Below, one piece after another: positions 1-8,958 of a stretch of DNA of 33,667 nucleotides. Positions within the stretch are counted from its first letter, which is position 1; every line of letters starts with the position of its first letter. The notes under the pieces are model-generated. The model was not told where the DNA came from. It searched no databases and saw nothing but the letters and a program-made list of their open reading frames with translations. This stretch comes from Candidatus Sulfotelmatobacter sp. (GTDB lineage Bacteria; Acidobacteriota; Terriglobia; Terriglobales; Acidobacteriaceae), in contig JAICJP010000007.1 of NCBI GenBank assembly GCA_025928375.1, positions 1 through 33,667 on the forward strand. The letters run 5' to 3'. Position numbers and translations under genes: made by a program.

Positions 1-293
1 GCGGGTTTTCATAGCATTAGCCAAGGCGAGAGTGGATGCTTATGTTTTGTTTCCATTCCGGCCAAACATCTAGATACGCCTTTCCATCGGAAATCGTGGC
101 GCCGATGGTTTCATTCCAAGCTCTCACGTCAAATGTCATAAGCAACACAAAGTCGCTACTTCGCGATGCGGTTGCCAACATCGGAACCGCACATTATTGA
201 GCTTTGATCCACTCCCTTCCGTCTCCTAGTACCTTCGATTCGTGCCGCGAGTCTAAGGAGCTCGAATGCTGGCGCCCACAGCGAACGATCTGA
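1..293. other. intergenic region at the left edge, no gene recognised
   Basis: No reading frame with a recognisable product was seen on either strand between the window edge and the stop codon of the GH106 gene. The minus strand has an ATG at positions 12-10 followed by three codons that run off the edge; this could be the start of a downstream gene, but too little is visible to call it. The stretch is the region downstream of the rhamnose operon, and no clear stem followed by a T-run was seen. Confidence 0.5.
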
Positions 294-3200
294 CTAGTGG
301 CTATCCTCGCGAATTACTGTGACTGGGCCGAGGAGACCCGAGGGCAGCAATGGCGAGTTCGCCTTGTAAGGTTTCACGTCGGCAAACGTGAGTTTCGTGG
401 CCCCAGGCTGCTCGTCGCCAATGAGGCGGTTCACCCACGCGTTCACCACTTGAATCGTGACTTCGTTTTCGCCTGGCTTTAACGCCGTGCTCACCTCAAC
501 TCGAAAGGGCGAGTGCCAAGGCTCACCCACTCTCTTTCCGTTGACGCTGACTACCGCTAGGTTCTTTACCTCCCCCAAATCAATCCATAGTCGGACCCCT
601 TTCTTGAACCAGTCAGGCGAAGCTTGCACTGTCTTCGTGTATGTGCCGATACCGGAGAAATACTTTACCTCCGGATCGGTGTTTAAGCTCCAGTCCGAAA
701 GCTGGTCCATTGTGATGGAACTGGGGGCACCGCGCCCGGCTTGAAACGAAACTTTCCAAGGACCATTGATGGTTGTCAGGGTTGTTTGGGCGGTATGTGG
801 AAGCGTGTGCGAATCCTGCGATGTTGCTTTGCGGAAGACGACAAAGACTGTGCCCCAAGCCTCCAGGTGAAGCGGAACCGTCGTGCGTCCGTCAGCAATC
901 TTGTAGGAGACGTTTTCTGCCATGCCGGTCTCGGCGCGCCATAATTCTGGCTGCTTGCCAGAAACGCGGAAGGTGGCATCAATTGCCTGATCGTGATCGC
1001 TGCGGCTGTCCACGAAATAAAGATCTCCGTCGGTCAATTTGCGATGAACAAATTCCACGACGGAATCCGTACCCGCTTTGGAATAGTCGAAGTCTGGCTT
1101 GACGTTAAGAGAACTGAAAACCTGCTCCAGATTCTGGCCCGCGTACACAGTACCCTTTCCGACTTTGTGGACGCCGCTACCATCGCCGAACAACTCCGAG
1201 GAAAGCTTCTCGAATTCAGCTGTGTCGTCGGCCAGACTGGCATCGTCGTTGGGCTTCGGACCTGCGACCACTGCGCCATTCTGCACCAGGGAATGGATGG
1301 CTCTCAGCACGGGAAGTGACATATGGCGGCTGTAGGGGTCGAGTGCGAGGAGCTTATACTGCATGCCGCTCTTCGTGACGATCTCGCCGTTGGAGACGCT
1401 AAGTTCGTGAATCAAAGCGTCTGCGTTAATGTAGTCGAATCCGTAGCCTGCCGGGACATCCGGGGCTTTATGTTGGAAAATGGCAGTCAGATTGGAGTCT
1501 TCGCCGTAGAAATACAGCAAATCGGCGGCAAACCGGCCCTGCTGCAGCATGTAGCTGGAACGAGCCAAGTAGTCGATCCAGCTGCCGGCCTGCTCCGCCC
1601 ATGTTTCGTTGCGGTTGAACCACTGTCCGAAAGGACCAAGTGTGAGCCCCGGAGCCTTTCCAACCAGAGGTTGATGCGCCGATTCGTGAATCACAAACCG
1701 ATTGATTCCGTTCAGCAATTCCTGGTCGGCAGTGGGTTTAAGAGTCGCAGGAGACCAGGCCCAAGGCGCAGCGGCGGCGGTCAGTGACTCCGCTGCAGCA
1801 ATGTTTTGTCCATAAATGTGGGCGACCGATGCCGATTCACGATCGTCCGCGTTGTAGCCAAACTGCGGCTCGTTGACCCCGGGTCGCTGCGTCCACATAG
1901 CGCTCATGGGCACTTCGTTCATCTTTTTCACTTCCATGCCGTCGGCGACGAAAGCTCGTCCATCTTCATGGGACTCTCCGTAGTGCTTCATCCCGCGCTC
2001 GTGAAGCGTTTCTTCCAACTGCTGATAGTGCTCGTTGGCAATCAGATCTGCGATAGTCTTCCGGAAATCCCACAGGAACCGATCGCTGTCTTCCGCGCTC
2101 TCTACGATTCGACCCGTGAGCACCGGCAGCCACGGTGTTGGATCATAGCCGCGGAGTCTGCGGAACTGCCCCAGCATCTTATCGGTCCAGTTCTGCGATC
2201 CAGCTTCCCAGCTATCGTTAATGACATACTGGATTCCTCTCTTGCCCATTTCCTCTGCGCCGACCGTTTCCTTGTAGCTGTCGAGGTATTTCTCGAAATA
2301 ATCCTTCACGAAACGGCGATCGAGCTTGTCGACTTCTAATCCAGTTGCCTCCGGTGTGGCCGGGTGATTGGTAATTCCCAGCAAGGAATAACCAATTCGC
2401 AGAACCATCCACTTACCTTCTGGGGCGGTCCAATCCAGAGTGCCATCGGGCCGCATCTTTGAAGTCAGGTCGACGACCTCAGATTTTTTGATGGTGCTTT
2501 GAGGATCGACCTGTGGAGTCGCGTACTGATAAAGATCGGGCTCAGGTACAAACGCGGCTTTTTCCTGGAACCGGTTTACCCGCGCATCAGTGTGAAGCAC
2601 CAGTTCGGCCACCTCGTACGCAGTCGGCCGGGGTGGCGCGCTGATCCCGAACGACGCGGGATCGATCCCCTCAGCCCAAGGTGGAATCGGAGGCGGCGGC
2701 ATCCGTTTAAAATTCACGCGGAAGAATTTCGCAGTAACCGGCGCAAACGAGACGGTGTGTGCAGGCGCCCGCCCCCCGCTCAAGCTGACGATTTTGCGGA
2801 AATTCTGCCCGTCATCACTCGCCTCCAGCGTCTTGTCGGGGGCGGCAATTCCGGTGATCAGTTCCTGAATGAAGCCCGGGTCCTTGGTCACGTACGTCGT
2901 GGACCGAATGGTGTGCGGGGAAGGATATTCGAACTGGATCCACGATTGCGAACCGAGCTCTGGAATCGGAACGTTGGTGGTCTTCTCGAGGTCGCCATCG
3001 GTCAACATCGTTGCATCGAGTCCCTGGCCGCTCGACGTGATCTTTGGCTGCGCTGCATCTTGCTCCGACTCGCCGCCTGCGAGCCGGAATGCTACGACCG
3101 CGGCATCCGCATAAAACTCGGGCGGGTGGGCCGCAGGCGCCCCGAATTCCTCGCGGATGCCAATGTTCTGAAACGCGCCAGTTGTAGCGGGTGGATGAGC

Positions 3201-3677
3201 TAGACTGCCCGTAAAGGGCTTTCCACCTTCTATCAAGGTTTCGCTCCACACATATTTCTTCATGCCTTGAGAAGGTGGTACCCATGGTCCGCCCGTTTCG
3301 CTCCAGCCGGGAGAGCCGGCGATCGCTATCTCCATTCCTAACTCGTCGCCAAGATGGGTAGCGTACTTAAATGCCTCTTTCCATTCGGGAGTCATGTACG
3401 CGAGCCGCTTGTCGACCACTTGCGGCGTCTGTAGTGCGGCATCGAAGTTCTGATATCCGGCAATTCCAACGCGGTGCATCCACTCGAGATCGAGTTTGAT
3501 GCCCTCCTGCGTGATGTTACCGTTCATCCAGTGCCACCAAACCCGCGGTCGCGCGGAACTGGGGGGATTGTCGAAGCCTTTCTTCAGTGGGTGAGCCGTT
3601 TTTTGGGCAAAACCTGCTCCGGCAAGACAAAGAAGGCTGAGAACGGCCGCAAAAGTTCGTGTCCATGCTCGTGTCAT
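294..3677 (-). CDS. secreted alpha-L-rhamnosidase, glycoside hydrolase family 106
   Basis: Predicted to hydrolyse terminal alpha-L-rhamnose from plant or microbial polysaccharides (rhamnogalacturonan is a plausible source) or glycosides, in the periplasm or outside the cell. The 1127-residue length fits GH106. Residues 1-24 form a signal peptide ending in GAGFA before QKTAHP. Just after it comes the GH106-typical segment RVWWHWMNGNIT, and the C-terminal 150 residues look like a beta-sandwich (galactose-binding fold). An upstream in-frame ATG at 3890 would put 71 hydrophilic residues before the signal peptide and run into rhaT, so I chose the ATG at 3677, which has GGAG about 11 bases upstream. 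It is the last gene of the rhamnose operon, 29 bases after rhaT. The family call is by motif and context; linkage preference is unknown. Confidence 0.9.
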   Translation of the reverse strand: MTRAWTRTFAAVLSLLCLAGAGFAQKTAHPLKKGFDNPPSSARPRVWWHWMNGNITQEGIKLDLEWMHRVGIAGYQNFDAALQTPQVVDKRLAYMTPEWKEAFKYATHLGDELGMEIAIAGSPGWSETGGPWVPPSQGMKKYVWSETLIEGGKPFTGSLAHPPATTGAFQNIGIREEFGAPAAHPPEFYADAAVVAFRLAGGESEQDAAQPKITSSGQGLDATMLTDGDLEKTTNVPIPELGSQSWIQFEYPSPHTIRSTTYVTKDPGFIQELITGIAAPDKTLEASDDGQNFRKIVSLSGGRAPAHTVSFAPVTAKFFRVNFKRMPPPPIPPWAEGIDPASFGISAPPRPTAYEVAELVLHTDARVNRFQEKAAFVPEPDLYQYATPQVDPQSTIKKSEVVDLTSKMRPDGTLDWTAPEGKWMVLRIGYSLLGITNHPATPEATGLEVDKLDRRFVKDYFEKYLDSYKETVGAEEMGKRGIQYVINDSWEAGSQNWTDKMLGQFRRLRGYDPTPWLPVLTGRIVESAEDSDRFLWDFRKTIADLIANEHYQQLEETLHERGMKHYGESHEDGRAFVADGMEVKKMNEVPMSAMWTQRPGVNEPQFGYNADDRESASVAHIYGQNIAAAESLTAAAAPWAWSPATLKPTADQELLNGINRFVIHESAHQPLVGKAPGLTLGPFGQWFNRNETWAEQAGSWIDYLARSSYMLQQGRFAADLLYFYGEDSNLTAIFQHKAPDVPAGYGFDYINADALIHELSVSNGEIVTKSGMQYKLLALDPYSRHMSLPVLRAIHSLVQNGAVVAGPKPNDDASLADDTAEFEKLSSELFGDGSGVHKVGKGTVYAGQNLEQVFSSLNVKPDFDYSKAGTDSVVEFVHRKLTDGDLYFVDSRSDHDQAIDATFRVSGKQPELWRAETGMAENVSYKIADGRTTVPLHLEAWGTVFVVFRKATSQDSHTLPHTAQTTLTTINGPWKVSFQAGRGAPSSITMDQLSDWSLNTDPEVKYFSGIGTYTKTVQASPDWFKKGVRLWIDLGEVKNLAVVSVNGKRVGEPWHSPFRVEVSTALKPGENEVTIQVVNAWVNRLIGDEQPGATKLTFADVKPYKANSPLLPSGLLGPVTVIREDSH

Positions 3678-3706
3678 AGGTAGTGTGTCTCCAAAAATCG
3701 CCAATA

Positions 3707-4921
3707 CTAATGCGAAGTATTTGCCAATCCCAGATAGTTGCCGTAGCCGACGATCACTGTCGATGCGACGAGAAGAAGCAATGCCAGTGTCAGCAGGGAA
3801 GCAGCGCGCACACCCGCACCCTTCCACTCCTTGAACCCGATTCCCCAAAGGCTGCTGAAAATGATGATGCTCGCCATATGCAGTGTCCAACTGGAAAAGC
3901 CATAGCGGCCCATCTGGCTCTCTCCCATGGTGTAGAAGAAAAATTGGAAGTACCAGGTCGTGCCGGCCAAAGCGCAGAGAAGATAGTTCCGCAGCATGGG
4001 CGCGCGCAGTACGGACTGTGCCGCCTCTGGTTGGACCATTAAGGCAGCTTGCGCGGAACTACGCGCCGATGATCCGCTGTGCTGTACGACTTCTCGGCTC
4101 GGAGCGTCCAGAGCAGTTTCGATGATTGGCTCGTCCGTAAGTCCATCCCTCCGAATCTCCGAGTTGAAGAATTGATATCCGCTCTTGTTGCGCTTCAATA
4201 GAATCAAACACCAGATGAAGTTCGTAAGAAACCCGCCGATCAATACAACCGTCAACACGGGGAGTCCTTGCCACAGCTTAGGCGTGCCGTGTCGAATGGT
4301 TAAGGCCTTGATCGGATCACCTGCCGCGAGTCCATAGGCGAAGCAGGCGCTCATGACTCCGGAGAGCACGGCGACGCCGACTCCTTTTCGCAGATCAAAT
4401 TCTTCAATGGCAGCTTTCTGCTGCTCGGGGGACATGACGCGTTCTTTGGAAATTCCCGCCAGACCTGCCGCGGTAATGCCAGCGAGGCAAACGAAAATTC
4501 CGAACAGGATCACACGACCTGACGTTGTCCCCACGACCTGGGTCATGAACTGACCGCGAAAAATTGGTGGCATCAGGGTGCCGAACGCAGCGCACAGGCC
4601 AAGCACCACGGCCATTCCAAGCGACAAGCCCAGGTAACGCATGGTTAGGCCGAAGGTGAGTCCTCCCACTCCCCACAACAGCCCGAAGAAAAATGCCCAG
4701 AACAGAGCAGCCGCGGGAGCTTGCCCGAGCACGGCAAACAAGTCTTTTGTAAGTAGGGAGGCCAAGATCCACGGAGCGATGATCCAACTGAAGAATCCTC
4801 CGGCAAGCCAGTAAGTTTCCCAAGCCCAGTGCTTCACTCCTTTATAAGGGACGTAGAAGCTGCCGGAGGCGAGACCGCCCAGCCAGTGAAACAACACCCC
4901 CAATGCCGGATTAGGATTCAT
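3707..4921 (-). CDS. rhaT: L-rhamnose/proton symporter RhaT
   Basis: Inner-membrane carrier importing L-rhamnose with protons. The N-terminus (LFHWLGGLASGSFYVPYKGV) and the segment WLAGGFFSWIIAP are typical of RhaT, and about ten hydrophobic segments alternate with short loops. At 404 residues it is longer than the roughly 344 of the E. coli protein. The extra length is mostly a hydrophilic, Ser/Ala/Glu-rich loop at about residues 254-308, between the membrane segments ending LILLKRNKSGY and beginning RNYLLCALAG. It starts 18 bases after rhaM and ends 29 bases before the rhamnosidase, so it is within the operon. The function follows from family and context; the loop's role is unknown. Confidence 0.93.
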   Translation of the reverse strand: MNPNPALGVLFHWLGGLASGSFYVPYKGVKHWAWETYWLAGGFFSWIIAPWILASLLTKDLFAVLGQAPAAALFWAFFFGLLWGVGGLTFGLTMRYLGLSLGMAVVLGLCAAFGTLMPPIFRGQFMTQVVGTTSGRVILFGIFVCLAGITAAGLAGISKERVMSPEQQKAAIEEFDLRKGVGVAVLSGVMSACFAYGLAAGDPIKALTIRHGTPKLWQGLPVLTVVLIGGFLTNFIWCLILLKRNKSGYQFFNSEIRRDGLTDEPIIETALDAPSREVVQHSGSSARSSAQAALMVQPEAAQSVLRAPMLRNYLLCALAGTTWYFQFFFYTMGESQMGRYGFSSWTLHMASIIIFSSLWGIGFKEWKGAGVRAASLLTLALLLLVASTVIVGYGNYLGLANTSH

Positions 4922-4939
4922 TCAGTCCTCGATAGCGAC

Positions 4940-5257
4940 CTACAGGTGGAACACTTCTTCCAACGGACGCATGGCCCGGTCCGGCGGCGCGCCATCGGGT
5001 TGAACGAAGAAGCCGCCCATCTCGCGTTGCCAGCGTTCATTTACTTGCTTTTGCGCCATGCCTGCTCGCGCCTGCTCGAAATTTTCAGTCTCCAGATATC
5101 CGACGAGAAGACCATCCTCACGCAAAAATAAGGAATAATTGCACCAACCGGTTTCACGCAAAGCCGCCTGCATCTCAGGCCAGACGTGCCGATGCCGTTC
5201 TTTGTATTCTTGAAGCCGATCTTGCTTGACCTGCAGCACAAAACAGATGCGTTGCAT
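4940..5257 (-). CDS. rhaM: L-rhamnose mutarotase RhaM
   Basis: Small enzyme (105 residues, almost the same as E. coli RhaM) that interconverts the alpha and beta anomers of L-rhamnose, so that imported sugar is in the form used by the isomerase. The start is the ATG at 5257 (MQRICFVLQV), preceded by GAGGAG with 6-base spacing; the open frame extends further upstream into the aldolase gene, but that extension is not protein-like. Tyr18 and His22 in the segment EYKERHRHVWPEM match the positions of the known catalytic pair of the E. coli enzyme, and the ending with paired Trp and Met residues followed by EEVFHL is typical. It lies 10 bases after the aldolase/dehydrogenase gene. Confidence 0.95.
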   Translation of the reverse strand: MQRICFVLQVKQDRLQEYKERHRHVWPEMQAALRETGWCNYSLFLREDGLLVGYLETENFEQARAGMAQKQVNERWQREMGGFFVQPDGAPPDRAMRPLEEVFHL

Positions 5258-5267
5258 TTCCGCTCCT

Positions 5268-7484
5268 CTAACGTAAGTAAGCCTCAGACAAACCACCGTC
5301 GACGGGAATAATGTGGCCGGTGGTTTTGCCGCTCTGCTCGCCAGCCAGCCAGAGGATGGCATTCGCACAATCTTGCGGCAGGATGGGGCGCTTGGTCAGC
5401 GTTCGCTGCGCATAAAAATCGGCCAGCTTGCCCCGAAGTTCCTCCGTTGTTTCGTTCTCTGAGAATTCGATTCTGTACTTTTGCAGCGACTGCATCACGC
5501 GATCGCGAGGAAACATGGTTGAACCTGCGACCACGGTAGCGGGAGCGATTCCATTGACGCGAACCTGTGGACTGAGCTTAATCGCCAGCTCGCGAATGAG
5601 GTGGTTCAACGCAGTCTTGCTCGTGTCGTAGGCTTCGCTGCCTCTCTTGGGGACGACCGCATTGGCGGAGCTCGTCAACACCATCGTTACTGGCAGGTTT
5701 TGATCGTTGATCACCCACTGAGTGGCACGGGCGAGCAGGTAGTTGCCGGTTACATTCACCTGAAAGGTGTTCGCCCACTGTGCGTCTGACAGTTCGCCAT
5801 CCGAACCAGCGACGGGATAAATGGCCGCGGTGTTGACCACGATGTCAATTCCGCCGAACTTCGAAATCGTGAACCGAGCAGCTTCTGCCGGAGAATTGGA
5901 CGACCCGAGATCAATCGCTGTGGCAGCGACGAATTCCGGCGAAGAAATCGCCCCCGCTTGCTCAGCTACTTTGGCGGCTCCTTGCTCGTCGAAGTCGGCA
6001 ACAACGACGTGTGCCCCCTTGGCCGCCAACAGCAATGCAACTTCGCGTCCTATGCCACTCGCTCCGCCAACGACCATCGCGATCTTGCGGCTGAATTCTG
6101 CTTCCGCAGGCATCCGCTGAAGTTTGGCCTCTTCGAGTGCCCAGTACTCGATCCGGAACGCCTCCGAGCGGGGAAGCGCAACGTAGTTGTGGAACTCAGC
6201 GAATTGCTGAGATTGCTCCGGAGTTCGAGCCTGCGGAAGGGGGTGCGATACCTTGCCGTCCTCCAGAGCATTGGCTCCCGCCATGACGTGGATCGCGTTG
6301 ATGAAGAATTCGGTCGTGATCCGGGCTTCCTTCTTGTTCTTGCCGAACCCGAAGAGACCTAAGCCGGGAATAACAACCACGGAGGGATTAGAATCGCGAA
6401 GTTTGGGCGAATCGTGAGTGGCCCATTCCTCGTAGTACTTTTTGTAAGCTGCTCGATAACCAGCGGCGTCGCTCCGAATGCGGTCCTTGAGAGCCTGAAC
6501 ATCTTCCTTTTGCGGATCCCAACGGAGAAACCACGGGCAAACCCGTGTGCGCAGGAAATGGTCGGGGCAACTAGTGCCCAGTGCGCTCAGTTCCTTCGCC
6601 CACCTGGATCCGGCGAAGGTCAGCGCGTCCTCGTTATCGGTGAAATGAGCCAAGACTCTGCGGTTCGAAGATACTATCCCGCGCAGAGCAGGAAGAATGT
6701 CAATCGCGATGCTTTTGCGGTCCAGAAGCGGCGAGTGTTCGACCCCTCCAAACAGGGCACCTTTTTTCTCTTGATGGCGCTGGATGAACTCGCCCATCTG
6801 GTCAATCGTGTGAATGCTGTTGAGGTAGCATTCGCGCTGTGTCATGCCCCAAGTGAAGAGACCGTGACCTCCCAGGACCAGTCCCTCAACACCGGGATTT
6901 TCCTTCACGGCTTGTTCGATCAGCAACGCCAGTTCGAATCCGGGGCGCTGCCATGGTACCCAGACGATCTTGCGATCGAATTCCTTGTTGAACTGTTCCA
7001 ACTTGCGTTTACCGTTGGCGCTGGCGGCTAGCGCAATCGCCCAGTCGGGGTGGAGATGGTCGACGTGCGGAAAGGGCAGAAATGCATGCAGGGGAGTGTC
7101 GATGGAAGCGGCTACACGGTTCTCTCCAAAGGCAGAGAGCGGATAGTAGCGGACCATCTCGTCTTCGTACCTCTCGCCCCGATAGAGTTGCTTCAACTGT
7201 TCGAGACGATCGAGATGAACCAATGCGAACCCCGATTCCGTAATCGAGCCGATGTCGCCACCGCTTCCTTTCACTACAAGGACTCGGGCCAGTCGGCCAG
7301 TGAATGGATCCGGCAGCTCGATTTTCGAACTCGTGTTGCCCCCGCCGAAGTTGGTGATTCGGAGGTCCGCTCCGAGCAAGTTTGAGCGATAGCGCAGAAG
7401 CGCCAAATGATTGTCCCCCAGAGCACGGGCGTGATCTTCATTCCAGAGGTCCTTCAAGTAGATGGTTTGTTTAATTTCAGGCAT
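5268..7484 (-). CDS. bifunctional rhamnulose-1-phosphate aldolase / L-lactaldehyde dehydrogenase
   Basis: Two-domain cytoplasmic enzyme of 738 residues. The N-terminal class II aldolase domain (about 1-430) would split L-rhamnulose 1-phosphate into dihydroxyacetone phosphate and L-lactaldehyde; the histidine cluster HVDHLH at 140-145 and His207 in GGHGLF are the probable metal ligands. The C-terminal short-chain dehydrogenase domain (about 467-738) has the nucleotide motif GGASGIG near 474 and the catalytic YDTSK at Tyr619/Lys623, and would oxidise lactaldehyde to lactate. This is the RhaEW/YuxG-type fusion known from bacteria that lack E. coli-type RhaD. The ATG at 7484 overlaps the rhaB stop by 8 bases; the 85 codons upstream are a shadow of rhaB. 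Confidence 0.94.
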   Translation of the reverse strand: MPEIKQTIYLKDLWNEDHARALGDNHLALLRYRSNLLGADLRITNFGGGNTSSKIELPDPFTGRLARVLVVKGSGGDIGSITESGFALVHLDRLEQLKQLYRGERYEDEMVRYYPLSAFGENRVAASIDTPLHAFLPFPHVDHLHPDWAIALAASANGKRKLEQFNKEFDRKIVWVPWQRPGFELALLIEQAVKENPGVEGLVLGGHGLFTWGMTQRECYLNSIHTIDQMGEFIQRHQEKKGALFGGVEHSPLLDRKSIAIDILPALRGIVSSNRRVLAHFTDNEDALTFAGSRWAKELSALGTSCPDHFLRTRVCPWFLRWDPQKEDVQALKDRIRSDAAGYRAAYKKYYEEWATHDSPKLRDSNPSVVVIPGLGLFGFGKNKKEARITTEFFINAIHVMAGANALEDGKVSHPLPQARTPEQSQQFAEFHNYVALPRSEAFRIEYWALEEAKLQRMPAEAEFSRKIAMVVGGASGIGREVALLLAAKGAHVVVADFDEQGAAKVAEQAGAISSPEFVAATAIDLGSSNSPAEAARFTISKFGGIDIVVNTAAIYPVAGSDGELSDAQWANTFQVNVTGNYLLARATQWVINDQNLPVTMVLTSSANAVVPKRGSEAYDTSKTALNHLIRELAIKLSPQVRVNGIAPATVVAGSTMFPRDRVMQSLQKYRIEFSENETTEELRGKLADFYAQRTLTKRPILPQDCANAILWLAGEQSGKTTGHIIPVDGGLSEAYLR

Positions 7485-8958
7485 AAACCATCTCGCAATA
7501 CTGCTCGAAGCGTTCCAAATGACGGTCCCATTTGTCAGTTTCGACCGGCTCAAAGACCTCCGTCGCAAACGAACGATCGACAATCGCGCGGACTTCTCGC
7601 AGGCACGATGCCTGACCCGTGGCCAGGAGTTGAACAGCGATATTCCCCAGAGCCGTGGCCTCGGCTGGGCCAGCCAGAACTCTTCTGCCGGTGGCATCCG
7701 CCGTGAATTGATTGAGGAGCTTGTTTTTGGAGCCTCCACCGATCACTCTGATTTGCTCGAATCGCTGGCCGCTTAGTTGCTCCAAATTCCGCAAAACCAA
7801 TCGGTATTTCAATGCGAGGCTCTCAAGGACACATCTCACATACGCGCCCTGCGTTGCGGGTGCAGATTGATGTGTTTTTTTGCAGAAGTCATCGATAGCG
7901 CCCAGCATATCTGTTGGGCGAAGAAAGGATTCGTCATCCGGATCGACAAGGTGTGCAAAAGCCGTCTCTCGTCGCGATAGGTCGATCAGTTCACTGTAAT
8001 CAGCGGTCTGGCCTCGCGAGCTCCAGCAGTTTCGGCACCCCTGGAGCATCCATAATCCCATCACGTTCTTGAGCAGCCGAGTCGTACCGTACACACCACC
8101 TTCATTAGTGAAGTTCGCCTTGAGCGCTTGTGACGAGAGAATCGGGGCGTCGAGTTCCGTCCCGATCAGTGACCAGGTTCCGGAACTCAGGAATGCAGTG
8201 TCACCGCGAGCGGTAATCGCAGCGACTGCCGAACCCGTGTCGTGGCACGCAGGGGCGATCACGGGAGTTCCGGTCAAAGATGAATTTGACGCGATCCCGG
8301 GTAGCAAAGTTCCGAGCGTGCTCCCAGCCTCGGCAATCGGGGCGGGCAGATCTGATCGCAGACCCAACTTTTCCATCAAACTCGTTGCCCAAGTACGGCG
8401 CACTGGATCCACGAATTGGGTTGTGGTTGCATTCGTGAACTCGCAGACCGCATTTCCAGTCAGCCAAAAATTGAAGAGGTCCGGAATTGTTACCAGTTGC
8501 TTGGCCGCCGCAATAATGTTTGGCGTGTCTCTCTGTGCAGCAAAAAGCTGATAAAGAGTATTGATCGGCATGAATTGAATGCCCGTGGCTCGATAAATGT
8601 CCTCCTTCGGAACCTTACGGAAGACTTCTTCCATCGCCCCTTGCGTCCGCCGGTCGCGATAGTGGTATGGATTCTGCAACAATTCGCCCTGGTCTCCCAA
8701 CAGAGCGTAGTCGACGCCCCAACAATCCACGCCCATTCCCGCGAGTGGCTTTTGCCCTACGCTGGATAGAGCCGTTCGCATTTCGAGCCAAAGCCGAGCA
8801 ACATCCCAATGGAGAGCACCTCCATATTCGACCGCTTCGTTCGGAAAGCGGTGTATTTCCTCTATTGAGAGAATTCCCGAACACAGATGCCCCAGCACGG
8901 CGCGCCCACTTTCGGCGCCGAGGTCGAAAGCCAAATATGTTTTTGACAAATTAGGCAT
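7477..8958 (-). CDS. rhaB: L-rhamnulokinase RhaB
   Basis: FGGY-family sugar kinase, 493 residues, phosphorylating L-rhamnulose at O1 with ATP. The N-terminal phosphate loop FDLGAESGRAVLG (Asp12), the conserved segment GVDCWGVDYALLG (76-88), the catalytic base Asp240 in ACHDTGSA, the ATP-binding SSGTWSLIG and the later GGGSKNKLLNQ (407-417) are all present. I chose the ATG at 8958 rather than the one four codons upstream because it overlaps the rhaI stop by 8 bases (ATGCCTAA), mirroring the junction with the next gene (ATGCCTGA); the protein then begins MPNLSKTYLAFDLG. It is the second gene of the operon. Confidence 0.94.
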   Translation of the reverse strand: MPNLSKTYLAFDLGAESGRAVLGHLCSGILSIEEIHRFPNEAVEYGGALHWDVARLWLEMRTALSSVGQKPLAGMGVDCWGVDYALLGDQGELLQNPYHYRDRRTQGAMEEVFRKVPKEDIYRATGIQFMPINTLYQLFAAQRDTPNIIAAAKQLVTIPDLFNFWLTGNAVCEFTNATTTQFVDPVRRTWATSLMEKLGLRSDLPAPIAEAGSTLGTLLPGIASNSSLTGTPVIAPACHDTGSAVAAITARGDTAFLSSGTWSLIGTELDAPILSSQALKANFTNEGGVYGTTRLLKNVMGLWMLQGCRNCWSSRGQTADYSELIDLSRRETAFAHLVDPDDESFLRPTDMLGAIDDFCKKTHQSAPATQGAYVRCVLESLALKYRLVLRNLEQLSGQRFEQIRVIGGGSKNKLLNQFTADATGRRVLAGPAEATALGNIAVQLLATGQASCLREVRAIVDRSFATEVFEPVETDKWDRHLERFEQYCEMVYA

